A DNA stretch of 39,526 bases. Source: Holdemania filiformis DSM 12042. Its GTDB lineage: Bacteria; Bacillota_I; Bacilli_A; Erysipelotrichales; Erysipelotrichaceae. The notes beneath the pieces were generated by a model. That model ran no database searches. It saw nothing but the letters and a program-made list of their open reading frames with translations, and was not told the DNA's origin. The stretch lies in assembly GCF_000157995.1 (NCBI RefSeq), contig NZ_GG657561.1, forward strand, positions 106,882-146,407, given 5' to 3'. Position 1 is the stretch's first letter, and every line of letters begins with the position of its first letter. Below are positions 32,181-39,354 of this stretch, piece after piece. The position numbers and the translations under genes are program-made.

Positions 32181-34409
32181 ATGACAAATAAACCGTTACT
32201 TGGACCAAGAAAAACCAAAGATGATAAGAAACTGCACTGGGAGGGCAGCAGCGAACACCTGCGCAAAGCGCTGGATTTAAGCAAGATCGTTACCCGGCGT
32301 TTTCAGCTGGTCGCACTGGCAGTCTGCGTGGGCATGGCGGCCATCGTCGTGCGTTTGTATACAATTCAGATGCTGAAAACTGAAGACTACGCGCAGAAGC
32401 TGGCAACCTATACCCGCCGGTATCAGACGGTGACGACCCCGCGCGGTGAAATGCTGGACCGCAACGGTCAGGTGCTGGTCGGCAATAAACAACGTTTAAA
32501 TATTACATATTTTCCGCCCCAGGGTATTTCTGATGATAAAGAATGGGAACTGGCGCGGCGTTTTTCAACGGATTATGAAGTTGATGAAACGCAGCTGGGG
32601 ACGCGGGATTTGAAGGATTTGTATCTGAGTCTGCATAAAAAGGAAATCGACGCCGAAAGGATCACCGAAGAAGAAATGGCGGCGTATTATAAAGGTGATC
32701 TGAATGACAATGACATTTATTATCTGGAGTTGGCGCGGATTACCGAGGAGGATCTGCAGACGCTGGATACCGATCTGCGTAAGGCTTATGTAGTCAAGCA
32801 GGCGATGGATATGCCGTCCAGCGGTCAGACCAAGATTATTAAAAGCGATGTTACCGTGGAGGAAGCGGCGTTTTTAATTGAACACATGGAAGAATATCAA
32901 GGCTTTAACGTGGATTTTGACTGGGATCGCGAGTATCCGTTCGGGACGATGCTGAAATCAGTGCTGGGTACCGTGACAACCTCCAAACAGGGGCTGCCGT
33001 CAGAGGATCTGGATTACTATCTGGCGCTGGATTATTCCCGCAATGAAAAGGTCGGCCGTTCCGGTTTGGAGAAGCAATACGAAGGTCTGCTCAGCGGCAA
33101 GCGCTCGGTTTATGATCTGGCTTATGACGAAAACGGCACGGGTTATCTGAGCGAGGTGAACGAGGGTTCTAAGGGCTATGATCTGGAATTGTCGATTGAT
33201 GCGCGTCTGCAGCAGAAGCTGGATGAAATTTTAACCCAGGTGCTGACAGAATATAAGGATGATCCGCTGCGTCCGTATATGGACCGGATTATGTATGTGC
33301 TGCAGGATCCGAATACCGGCGATATCCTGGCAATGTCGTGCATGATCCGCAATGCGGATGGTTCGATCAGCGCCAGCCCGACGAGTATCTACACCGACGC
33401 TTACGCGCCGGGATCAGTGGTCAAGGGCGCGACGGTCTATATGGGACTGGATCAGGGTGTGATTCAGCCGGGCGAGAAGATTTTAGATAACTATATCAAA
33501 ATTAAGGATACGCCGATTAAGAAATCCTGGAAGACGCTGGGGTGGGTTGACGATGTTCAGGCCCTGGCGCAGTCGTCCAACGTGTTTATGTTCAACGTTG
33601 CGATTCGTCTGGGCGGCGGCACGTATATTGAAAACAATCCGCTGCAGATCGACGCGAATACCTATTTGTTGATGCGCAGCTATTACAGTCAGTTTGGTCT
33701 GGGCGTATTAACGGGCATCGACGTGCCGAACGAAGCGGTCGGCTATATGCCGGGGAAACTGGCCAATGCCGGCAATACGCTGGACTTTGCGATCGGACAG
33801 CTGGACAACTACACGACGATCGAGCTGGCGCAGTATGTATCGACGATTGCCAACGGCGGTAAGAAGATTCAGCCGCGCTTAGTGCGCCGGGCGTTTGATC
33901 CGGGCACACAGAACGTCGTCTATGAAAACTATGTCAACGTCATGTCGACGCTGGAAAATACGGCCGCTCTGGACCGCGTGCGGCAGGGCTTCAACGCCTG
34001 CGTTTACGGCGGGATCTGTTATGGCTTAACCGATGTGCCGGTGACGATCTCGGCGAAAACCGGAACGGCGGAATCATTTATCAATGTGACCAACGAAGAT
34101 GGAACGACAACCCGTTATGATACGACCAACAACAGCGTTGTCGCTTATGCACCGGCGGAAAATCCAGACTATGCGATGGCGTGCATGATTCCAAACGCCT
34201 GGGTTACCGGCGGCGGTTCGCAAAGCAATCTCTGTCTGCGGATCACCAACGAACTGACAAATGCCATTTACAATCCGGACGATGGGGCGCAGAATTCTGA
34301 AACGCCGTCGCAGCCGGATTCCAATCCGGTTGTGCCGACGGAAACCCCGGCGCTGCCGCCGACCCCGGATTCCAACGATCCGCAGACGTCGCCGGAGCCG
34401 GTGCAGTAA
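32181..34409 (+). CDS. Class B penicillin-binding protein (PBP2 type)
   Basis: A transpeptidase that cross-links peptidoglycan in the elongasome, anchored by one membrane helix (about residues 40-62, RFQLVALAVCVGMAAIVVRL). The dimerisation domain includes TPRGEMLDRNGQVL near 92-105 and GRSGLEKQYE. The catalytic domain has Ser412 in PGSVVKG (SxxK), Ser465-Ser-Asn467 (SxN) and Lys626-Thr-Gly628 (KTG). The 742 residues end in a long Pro/Thr-rich tail. Its place before rpmG and an MBL hydrolase resembles pbpA in B. subtilis. A SpoVD/FtsI role cannot be excluded, but no PASTA domain is present. GAGGAG precedes the ATG. Confidence 0.92.
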   Translation: MTNKPLLGPRKTKDDKKLHWEGSSEHLRKALDLSKIVTRRFQLVALAVCVGMAAIVVRLYTIQMLKTEDYAQKLATYTRRYQTVTTPRGEMLDRNGQVLVGNKQRLNITYFPPQGISDDKEWELARRFSTDYEVDETQLGTRDLKDLYLSLHKKEIDAERITEEEMAAYYKGDLNDNDIYYLELARITEEDLQTLDTDLRKAYVVKQAMDMPSSGQTKIIKSDVTVEEAAFLIEHMEEYQGFNVDFDWDREYPFGTMLKSVLGTVTTSKQGLPSEDLDYYLALDYSRNEKVGRSGLEKQYEGLLSGKRSVYDLAYDENGTGYLSEVNEGSKGYDLELSIDARLQQKLDEILTQVLTEYKDDPLRPYMDRIMYVLQDPNTGDILAMSCMIRNADGSISASPTSIYTDAYAPGSVVKGATVYMGLDQGVIQPGEKILDNYIKIKDTPIKKSWKTLGWVDDVQALAQSSNVFMFNVAIRLGGGTYIENNPLQIDANTYLLMRSYYSQFGLGVLTGIDVPNEAVGYMPGKLANAGNTLDFAIGQLDNYTTIELAQYVSTIANGGKKIQPRLVRRAFDPGTQNVVYENYVNVMSTLENTAALDRVRQGFNACVYGGICYGLTDVPVTISAKTGTAESFINVTNEDGTTTRYDTTNNSVVAYAPAENPDYAMACMIPNAWVTGGGSQSNLCLRITNELTNAIYNPDDGAQNSETPSQPDSNPVVPTETPALPPTPDSNDPQTSPEPVQ

Positions 34410-34477
34410 GTTTTATCCGTTAAAAAATCACAGAATTAACAGGTTTTTCAAAAAATATAGTAATTTAAAAAAAACTA

Positions 34478-34486
34478 TGTTATACT
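34478..34486 (+). promoter_or_regulatory. Extended -10 promoter for rpmG
   Basis: TGTTATACT (34478-34486), an extended -10 in an A/T-rich stretch, with RBS AGGAGG following at 34501-34506. Confidence 0.6.
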
Positions 34487-34513
34487 TGTTTAGCATTATT
34501 AGGAGGAATATTC

Positions 34514-34663
34514 ATGAGAGACGCAATTACTTTCAAATGTTCTGAATGCGGCGAAGAAAATTACATTGGGACAAGAAACAAGAGAAAACACCCTGAAAAG
34601 ATGGAAATCAAGAAATACTGCCCACGCTGCAATAAGAAAACAGCTCACAAGGAGAAAAAATAA
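34514..34663 (+). CDS. rpmG: Ribosomal protein L33, zinc-binding (C+) form
   Basis: A 49-residue large-subunit protein. Two CxxC pairs, C9-x2-C12 (KCSECG) and C36-x2-C39 (YCPRCN), bind zinc, marking the C+ paralogue. [20 protein letters not shown] is the family body. AGGAGG lies 7 nt before the ATG. It has its own promoter and terminator. In B. subtilis rpmGA lies next to the equivalent PBP region, in keeping with the order here. Confidence 0.98.
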   Translation: MRDAITFKCSECGEENYIGTRNKRKHPEKMEIKKYCPRCNKKTAHKEKK

Positions 34664-34696
34664 AAGAAGCCGGATTCTGGCTTTTTTTATTTTTGA
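34662..34696 (+). terminator. Terminator after rpmG
   Basis: AAAGAAGCC (34662-34671 region) pairs with GGCTTTTTT around a GATTC loop, with a T-rich tail. Confidence 0.7.
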
Positions 34697-34769
34697 TATT
34701 CTTCATAATCGGATCGAAGGTGAAAGGCGAAAGTAAGACATCTTAGCTTGCTTTCATGCAATCGTTATG

Positions 34770-34786
34770 ACCGCGTTATGCGCGGT
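34770..34786 (+). other. Small hairpin before the MBL gene RBS
   Basis: ACCGCG (34770-34775), loop TTATG, CGCGGT (34781-34786), just upstream of GGAGGT (34790-34795). It could tune translation; no known motif. Confidence 0.4.
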
Positions 34787-34799
34787 AATGGAGGTAAAG

Positions 34800-35405
34800 A
34801 TGAAAATAGAAACAATTCCGTCCGGCGCGTTTGCGACCAACTGTTATATTCTTGAGGATCAGGGAACCGTGTTGATTTTGGATCCAACGGGCAAACCTCA
34901 GAGAATCTTGGACCGGCTGCAGGATCGGGTGCCGGCGGCAATCATTTTGACACATGGTCATTTTGATCATATCGGCGCGGTTGACGAACTGGTCCGGCAG
35001 TTTCACTGCGAAGTGTATGTGCATCCTGCGGATCAGGTTCTGCTCGAAGATGAAACACTCAATGGGATGGCCGGTATGACCGCGCATGTCCGCACCCAAA
35101 CAACTCCGTTAATGGAAGGCACGATGAAGTTAGGGCAGATCGAGCTTCAAATTCTGGAAGCACCGGGCCATACGCCAGGCAGCGTGCTGATTGTAATCGG
35201 TCAGGACTGCTTCTGCGGTGACGTTGTCTTTGAAGGGAGTGTAGGCCGGACGGATCTGCCGTTAGGAAATGATTCGCAGATGCGCCAGACGCTGAAGATG
35301 GTCCGGATGCTGAATCCGCAGTTAAACCTGTATCCAGGCCATGGAGCAGCGACAACTCTGGAAAAAGAATTAAACGACAATCCCTTCCTGCGGACTCGCC
35401 GTTAA
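34800..35405 (+). CDS. Metallo-beta-lactamase-fold hydrolase (YqgX-like)
   Basis: A 201-residue hydrolase of the glyoxalase-II-like group. The metal motif is THGHFDHIG (H52, H54, D56, H57), with H124 (APGHTPGS), D141 (FCGDVVF) and H181 (LYPGHG). These can hold two metal ions. Its placing before comG matches B. subtilis yqgX. It lacks the C-terminal domain of classic glyoxalase II, so the substrate is unclear. The ATG at 34800 is set by GGAGGT; longer frames upstream lack support. A hairpin precedes its RBS. Confidence 0.92.
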   Translation: MKIETIPSGAFATNCYILEDQGTVLILDPTGKPQRILDRLQDRVPAAIILTHGHFDHIGAVDELVRQFHCEVYVHPADQVLLEDETLNGMAGMTAHVRTQTTPLMEGTMKLGQIELQILEAPGHTPGSVLIVIGQDCFCGDVVFEGSVGRTDLPLGNDSQMRQTLKMVRMLNPQLNLYPGHGAATTLEKELNDNPFLRTRR

Positions 35406-35416
35406 TCAAATTACAC

Positions 35417-35448
35417 AAGCGTTGTGCTTAGCGGCCGGCGCTTTTTTT
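35417..35448 (+). terminator. Probable terminator after the MBL gene
   Basis: AAGCG (35417-35421) and CGCTT (35439-35443) with a GC-rich interior, then a T run. Confidence 0.55.
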
Positions 35449-35522
35449 GATTCATCAGGAAAACGGATGAGCGAAGAGAAGCGGGAAAAGTCTGTGAAAA
35501 GAAAAAATCACTTATAAAAACG

Positions 35523-35571
35523 TAGATGTTTAAAAAAATATCTATTAAATAAATAGATGATAGCGTATAAT
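35523..35571 (+). promoter_or_regulatory. Promoter region with three TAGAT/ATCTA half-sites before the HTH gene
   Basis: TATAAT at 35566-35571 has a weak -35. Half-sites TAGAT (35523-35527), ATCTA (35540-35544) and TAGAT (35554-35558) include the perfect repeat ATCTATT/AATAGAT (35540-35546, 35552-35558), just before the -10. This fits self-repression by the regulator encoded next. Confidence 0.5.
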
Positions 35572-35601
35572 GTTTATATAATGCGAGAGGAGTTGAGAAA
35601 A

Positions 35602-36360
35602 ATGGAAAAACAGGAACTATGGGACGCCAACGCCGAGGATATTCGATGCGGATATCGGATTAATGACAATGAAGCAGAGTGCTTATTTTGCGGGCAGCGT
35701 TATCATCTTCAGGAAATCTACGCGCAGGACGATCGGTGGGTTTTGGGCGAGCGGAAGATGAACCTGCATGTGAAAAATGTACACGGTTCATCGCTGGCAA
35801 TGCTGCTTCGGTTAGGCCCGGAGGCGTTGGGCATCAGCGCGATGCAGTTGGAAATGATTCAAGCTTTTGCATCCGGGCAAAGTGATCAGGAGATTGCGAA
35901 GGAAAAAGGCGTAACCTTATCGACCATCCGCAATTACCGGTTTAAGCTGCGGGAAAAGCAGAAGCAGGCGCAGCTGTTTTTCATGATGATGAATCTGCTT
36001 AACGAAAACAGCGGCCAGGCCATCCAGCAGTTCAACGATACGAAACTGATCGACGCGCACGCGGCGGCGGTGATGCGGGATGAGCGGTATGAATTAACAG
36101 AAAAGGAACGCGATACGATTCTGAAAACGTATTTTGACGCACAGGGCGCGCTGAAGGAAATGCCGGCAAAGGCCAAGCGTAAGCTGGCAGTGCTGGCGCA
36201 GATCGCGGAGAACTTCAAACCCGAGGTTCAGTACACTGAAAAGCAAATCAATACGATGCTCAGACGAATCTGGCATGATCATGTCTATCTGCGCCGGGCA
36301 TTAATTGAATATGGTTTTTTGGAACGGACAGCCGACGGCAGCGCCTATTGGCGGAAATAA
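35602..36360 (+). CDS. HTH transcriptional regulator with zinc-finger-like N-terminus and DUF2087
   Basis: A 252-residue regulator. The N-terminus carries C27-x2-C30 (ECLFCGQ) and H56-x4-H61 (NLHVKNVHG), a zinc-finger-like arrangement. A LuxR/GerE-type helix-turn-helix follows around 78-120 (SAMQLEMIQAFASGQSDQEI, TLSTIRNYRFKL). The C-terminal 65 residues match DUF2087: MPAKAKRKLAVLAQIAENFK, YTEKQINTMLRRI, DHVYLRRALIEYGFLER, GSAYWRK. DUF2087 proteins are often single-domain or HTH-fused; the signal is unknown. GAGAGGAG ends 9 nt before ATG 35602; ATGs at 35557 and 35581 lack an RBS. It lies directly before comG, with a terminator between. Confidence 0.85.
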   Translation: MEKQELWDANAEDIRCGYRINDNEAECLFCGQRYHLQEIYAQDDRWVLGERKMNLHVKNVHGSSLAMLLRLGPEALGISAMQLEMIQAFASGQSDQEIAKEKGVTLSTIRNYRFKLREKQKQAQLFFMMMNLLNENSGQAIQQFNDTKLIDAHAAAVMRDERYELTEKERDTILKTYFDAQGALKEMPAKAKRKLAVLAQIAENFKPEVQYTEKQINTMLRRIWHDHVYLRRALIEYGFLERTADGSAYWRK

Positions 36361-36416
36361 ACTGAAAACAAGGAACACGCTTAGCCCCGGGATAATGAAT
36401 GTTTTAATCAAAGAAG

Positions 36417-36460
36417 CTGACAGCACAACGCTTGAACTGTGTGCTGCCAGTTTTTTTTCT
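36417..36460 (+). terminator. Rho-independent terminator before comGA
   Basis: CAGCACA (36421-36427) pairs with TGTGCTG (36440-36446), extended by CTG/CAG, followed by eight T. Confidence 0.85.
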
Positions 36461-36470
36461 TCGATTTGGG

Positions 36471-36545
36471 TAAAAAAATGATGAAAATTCAACTTTTTTG
36501 TTTTTTTTAGGGGGCTTTTTTCAAAAATGCGCAATATTGAAGGTG
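36471..36545 (+). promoter_or_regulatory. A/T-rich region before comGA, possible competence promoter
   Basis: No sigma-A promoter is clear. AAAA (36484-36487) and TTTT (36494-) are 6 nt apart, close to but not matching the ComK-box pattern AAAA-N5-TTTT. A T-rich stretch with a GGGGGC core follows. The comGA RBS is weak (GGGGGCGAGAGA). Confidence 0.3.
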
Positions 36546-36561
36546 TAGGGGGCGAGAGAAT

Positions 36562-37536
36562 ATGGAAGAACGATTACTTGCTTTGCTGCGGATGGCTTTA
36601 AAACAGCACGCCACCGATCTGCATTTTTCCATCCGCAATGAAACAGTGACGCTGCAGATGCGCTGCGGCCTTCAGATTAAGGACATCGAAACCGAACCGC
36701 AGGATTTAAAACTATTCCGCTATCTTCAATACCGGGCCAATCTGGAGCTGAGCGACCGGAGCCGGCCGCAGACCGGCCGGTTTGAGATCGACGTGGATGG
36801 AAAAATCCTGGCCCTGCGGTTTGCGGTCATGCACAGTTTAATGCTGACCAGCGGAGTGCTGCGAATCCTCAATGGAACGCTGGACTGGATGCTGACCGAT
36901 TGTTGTCCGGATAAAAAGCAAACTGATTTGCTTAAGCAAGTGCTGAAGCGCCGCAGCGGCTTATTCCTCGTCAGCGGCCCTACCGGCAGCGGCAAGACGA
37001 CCACGCTGTACGCCATGCTCAACGAATTAAGCCCCGCCAAGATTTTTACGCTTGAGGATCCGATTGAAATCTATTCAGACCGCTTCATTCAGATCCAGAT
37101 CAACGAGCGTCAGCATCTGGGCTATGACGAAGGGATCAGCCAACTGCTGCGGCATGATCCGGACGTCATCATGATCGGCGAAATCCGCGAGCCGGTGGCG
37201 GCGGCGATGGCGCTGCGCTGCGCACTGACCGGACATCTGGTTTTGACCAGCATTCATGCCTCATCAGCTCAATCGGCGATCACACGGATGATCGAACTGG
37301 GAGTCAGCGAAACTCAGCTGATGGAGATGCTGGCCGGAGTCAGTTGTCAGCGGTTGGTGTCCTTAAAAAATCAAAAGGGAAGGATGTGTGTCTATGAAGT
37401 GCTTCTGCCTGACCAGCTGGCGCAGCTTCGCCAGGGGCAGCTGCCGGACAATTTTATCCCGTTGCCGCAGCGGCTGGACGACCTGGTGCTCAAAAACCGC
37501 ATTACGCAGAAACAACGGGAGGCTGTCGGTCTCTGA
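36562..37536 (+). CDS. comGA: ComG pseudopilus assembly ATPase
   Basis: Secretion-type ATPase (GspE/PilB family) that drives assembly of the DNA-uptake pseudopilus. It acts at the inner face of the membrane. The 324 residues match ComGA. Walker A is GPTGSGKTTT (139-148), followed by the Asp-box LEDPIEIYSDRFIQ near 165 and Walker B HDPDVIMIGEIREP near 194-207. The His-box LTSIHASS comes after. The N-terminal domain is of the short type without the first regulatory repeat. It has no CxxC zinc site. It is the first gene of the operon, followed by comGB to comGF. Confidence 0.95.
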   Translation: MEERLLALLRMALKQHATDLHFSIRNETVTLQMRCGLQIKDIETEPQDLKLFRYLQYRANLELSDRSRPQTGRFEIDVDGKILALRFAVMHSLMLTSGVLRILNGTLDWMLTDCCPDKKQTDLLKQVLKRRSGLFLVSGPTGSGKTTTLYAMLNELSPAKIFTLEDPIEIYSDRFIQIQINERQHLGYDEGISQLLRHDPDVIMIGEIREPVAAAMALRCALTGHLVLTSIHASSAQSAITRMIELGVSETQLMEMLAGVSCQRLVSLKNQKGRMCVYEVLLPDQLAQLRQGQLPDNFIPLPQRLDDLVLKNRITQKQREAVGL

Positions 37537-38494
37537 ATGTCAGCAGCTGGCAATCCTTTTGGGCAGCGCGATGAGCTGGCAGACAAGCCTGACCTTTATC
37601 GAAACGCCGAAGAATCATCCGGTGATCGCCGCGCTGCGTGAGCGGATGCTGGAAGGCACAGGATTTGCGGCTGGATTAGCTCCGGCTCTGGCAAAAGGCG
37701 TCGACGCGGATTTCGAAACGATGGCGCAGGTTATGCCGCCTCAGCAAGCCTTGACCTTAGCGCTGCGGCTGCACCGTTTATATACGGACAACCGCCGTCA
37801 GATCCGTAAGTTGCTAGGCTATCCGGTGCTTTTAGCCGCCGGCAGTCTGGGCGGTCTGGCCTTGTTCAACCGGGTTTGCTTTCCGGTGCTGATCAGTCTG
37901 ATCCAGTCGTTTGACCGCAATCCATCCGGTATGGTGCTGCTGCACCGCGGCTTAAGCACGCTGTTTTTCTTTCTGGCGCTGGCGGGGGCCGCCGGAGGAG
38001 CTCTGGCCGTCTGGCTGCGCAATCCGACCGCGCGGTTAAGCGCGTATGTGCTGTTGGTCAAAAAACGCCGCGGTCAGTTTTTAAGACGATGGCTGGGCTT
38101 GGATTTCTCACGTTATTTTTCCTGCTGCCTCAAGGAAGGCTGTCCGACGCAGACAACGCTGACGTTATTGCAGAAGCTGCCGAAAAAAACGTTTCTGAAG
38201 TTGATGAGCTGGCATGTGGAGCAGGCGCTGTTGGCAGGTGAAAGTCTAGAAACCGCGCTAGGCAGCGAGTACCTTGATCCTTCGCTGATGCAGCTGATGC
38301 GCACCGCTTCGCACAGCGGTCAGGTTCAGCCTTTGCTGGAGAGTTATGTCGAAGTCCGCCAGGGGCAGCTGTTGGATCAGCTGCGGTTCGCCGCGCGCGG
38401 TCTTCAGCTGTTTGCGTATGGAACGATTGCGGCGATGATCCTGATCGTCTATCAGATTCTGCTTTTGCCGCTTTCAATCATGAGTCAGATGTAA
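37523..38494 (+). CDS. comGB: ComG pseudopilus inner-membrane platform protein, start uncertain
   Basis: GspF/PilC-type polytopic protein that works with ComGA. Two repeated helical T2SF domains: the first begins LSVSECQQLAILLGSAMSWQ, with hydrophobic segments near LLGYPVLLAAGSLGG and STLFFFLALAGAAGG; the second holds FSRYFSCCLKEGCPTQTTL and ends with FAYGTIAAMILIVYQILLLP. The start is unclear. The family N-terminus (LSVSECQQLA) demands a start near or before 37523, but only CTG (37523) and a long overlapping start at ATG 37394 lie upstream; TTG 37559 and ATG 37571 would remove part of the domain. GGGAGG (37517-37522) stands just before 37523. I give the CTG position as a working boundary. 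Confidence 0.8.
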   Translation: MSVSECQQLAILLGSAMSWQTSLTFIETPKNHPVIAALRERMLEGTGFAAGLAPALAKGVDADFETMAQVMPPQQALTLALRLHRLYTDNRRQIRKLLGYPVLLAAGSLGGLALFNRVCFPVLISLIQSFDRNPSGMVLLHRGLSTLFFFLALAGAAGGALAVWLRNPTARLSAYVLLVKKRRGQFLRRWLGLDFSRYFSCCLKEGCPTQTTLTLLQKLPKKTFLKLMSWHVEQALLAGESLETALGSEYLDPSLMQLMRTASHSGQVQPLLESYVEVRQGQLLDQLRFAARGLQLFAYGTIAAMILIVYQILLLPLSIMSQM

Positions 38495-38515
38495 AAAATA
38501 GGAAAGGAGAAACCT

Positions 38516-38809
38516 ATGAAAAGGGGATTTACTTTATTGGAGATGATTATCGTCGTCAGCGTGCTGGCCATTCTGTTTTTGCTGTCTGTTCCGAATATTC
38601 AGCGGGTTATGAAAATCGTTGATGAAAAGGGCTGCGCGGCGCAGCTGAAGGTCATCGATTCCGCAATTCTGCAATACAAGCTGGACACCGGTCAGCTGCC
38701 GTTAAGGATCAACGATCTGGTGTCGGCGGGTTTGTTAACGAAGCAGCAGACGGAATGCTCCGGCGGCGAGCAGCTGGAAATCCGCGAGGGTCAGGCTTAT
38801 GTCCGCTAA
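38516..38809 (+). CDS. comGC: Major competence pseudopilin
   Basis: Main subunit of the DNA-uptake pseudopilus. The prepilin signal is MKRGFTLLEMIIVVSVLAI: the peptidase cuts after Gly4, leaving Phe1 and Glu5 of the mature pilin, followed by the hydrophobic stalk. The mature body holds a short C-terminal globular part with two cysteines (KGCAAQ and TECSGG). Length (97 aa) suits ComGC. AAGGAG precedes the ATG. It overlaps the next gene by 11 nt. Confidence 0.95.
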   Translation: MKRGFTLLEMIIVVSVLAILFLLSVPNIQRVMKIVDEKGCAAQLKVIDSAILQYKLDTGQLPLRINDLVSAGLLTKQQTECSGGEQLEIREGQAYVR

Positions 38810-39116
38810 AGCGGGAACGACGCTGACGGAAATGCTGCTGGCGCTGATGATTGTAGCGGCCTGCGAGCTGCTGACGATACCGTTTGTGATTCAGCCTGAC
38901 TTGAGTCCCGGCCGTTTTATTGCCCAGGTGCTGCCGTTTCAGGCCTGCGCAATGGGCGAAGGCCGGGAACAAACCGCCCAAATTGACGGAGGCCAAATTG
39001 GCCGCATCCGCATACATTACAACAGGAAAGGGCGGATTGATCAGGCCCGCACGGTATGCTTCAGCCGGCGCTGCCTGGTTATGGAATTGGCGGGAGGGCG
39101 GATCGTTGAAAAATAA
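38799..39116 (+). CDS. comGD: Minor competence pseudopilin, ComGD type
   Basis: The prepilin-like start MSAKAGTTLTEMLLALMIVA has Gly before the cut, Thr at +1 and Glu at +5, then a hydrophobic stalk. The 105-residue body is basic to neutral. Position in the operon (after comGC) and the T-x-x-T-E motif support ComGD, though minor pilins of this operon are hard to tell apart by sequence alone. It overlaps comGC at its start and the ComGE-like gene at its end. Confidence 0.75.
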   Translation: MSAKAGTTLTEMLLALMIVAACELLTIPFVIQPDLSPGRFIAQVLPFQACAMGEGREQTAQIDGGQIGRIRIHYNRKGRIDQARTVCFSRRCLVMELAGGRIVEK

Positions 39117-39354
39117 ACGCGGTTTTTTACTGAGCGATGCCTTGATCGCAATCACGCTGTGCACTGCTTGTATTCTGATGGCCGGAGGACTGCTGAGCAG
39201 CCGCCATCACCTCAATGAAATCGTGAAGCGCAGGCAGCAGGAAAGCAATCAGCGGCTTGCGGAGGCGCTGGAAGCAAAGGGGGAATGTCCGGTATGCACG
39301 CCGATTCCGATCGAAACGCCCGCTCCTACCGAACCCGGCGGGGAAATATCCTGA
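39106..39354 (+). CDS. Minor pseudopilin, ComGE-like
   Basis: Starts at TTG 39106, 7 nt after GGAGGG (39093-39098). The 82-residue protein reads LKNKRGFLLSDALIAITLCT at its start (the first residue is the initiating Met). The Gly/Phe cut and hydrophobic stalk resemble a prepilin, but the +5 residue is Asp rather than Glu. A Cys/Pro-rich tail (CPVCTPIPIETPAPTEPGGE) follows. Position fits ComGE; the sequence alone is too short to be sure. It overlaps the comGF-like gene by 61 nt. Confidence 0.65.
   Translation: MKNKRGFLLSDALIAITLCTACILMAGGLLSSRHHLNEIVKRRQQESNQRLAEALEAKGECPVCTPIPIETPAPTEPGGEIS

Noticed and set aside
36484-36497. ComK box before comGA
   Set aside because: The AAAA and TTTT blocks are 6 nt apart instead of 5 and there is no second box at a helical-turn spacing; in so A/T-rich a region this can arise by chance.
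37537-37642. comGB start at ATG 37537
   Set aside because: This ATG is in the frame of comGA, not of comGB, and meets a stop after about 34 codons.
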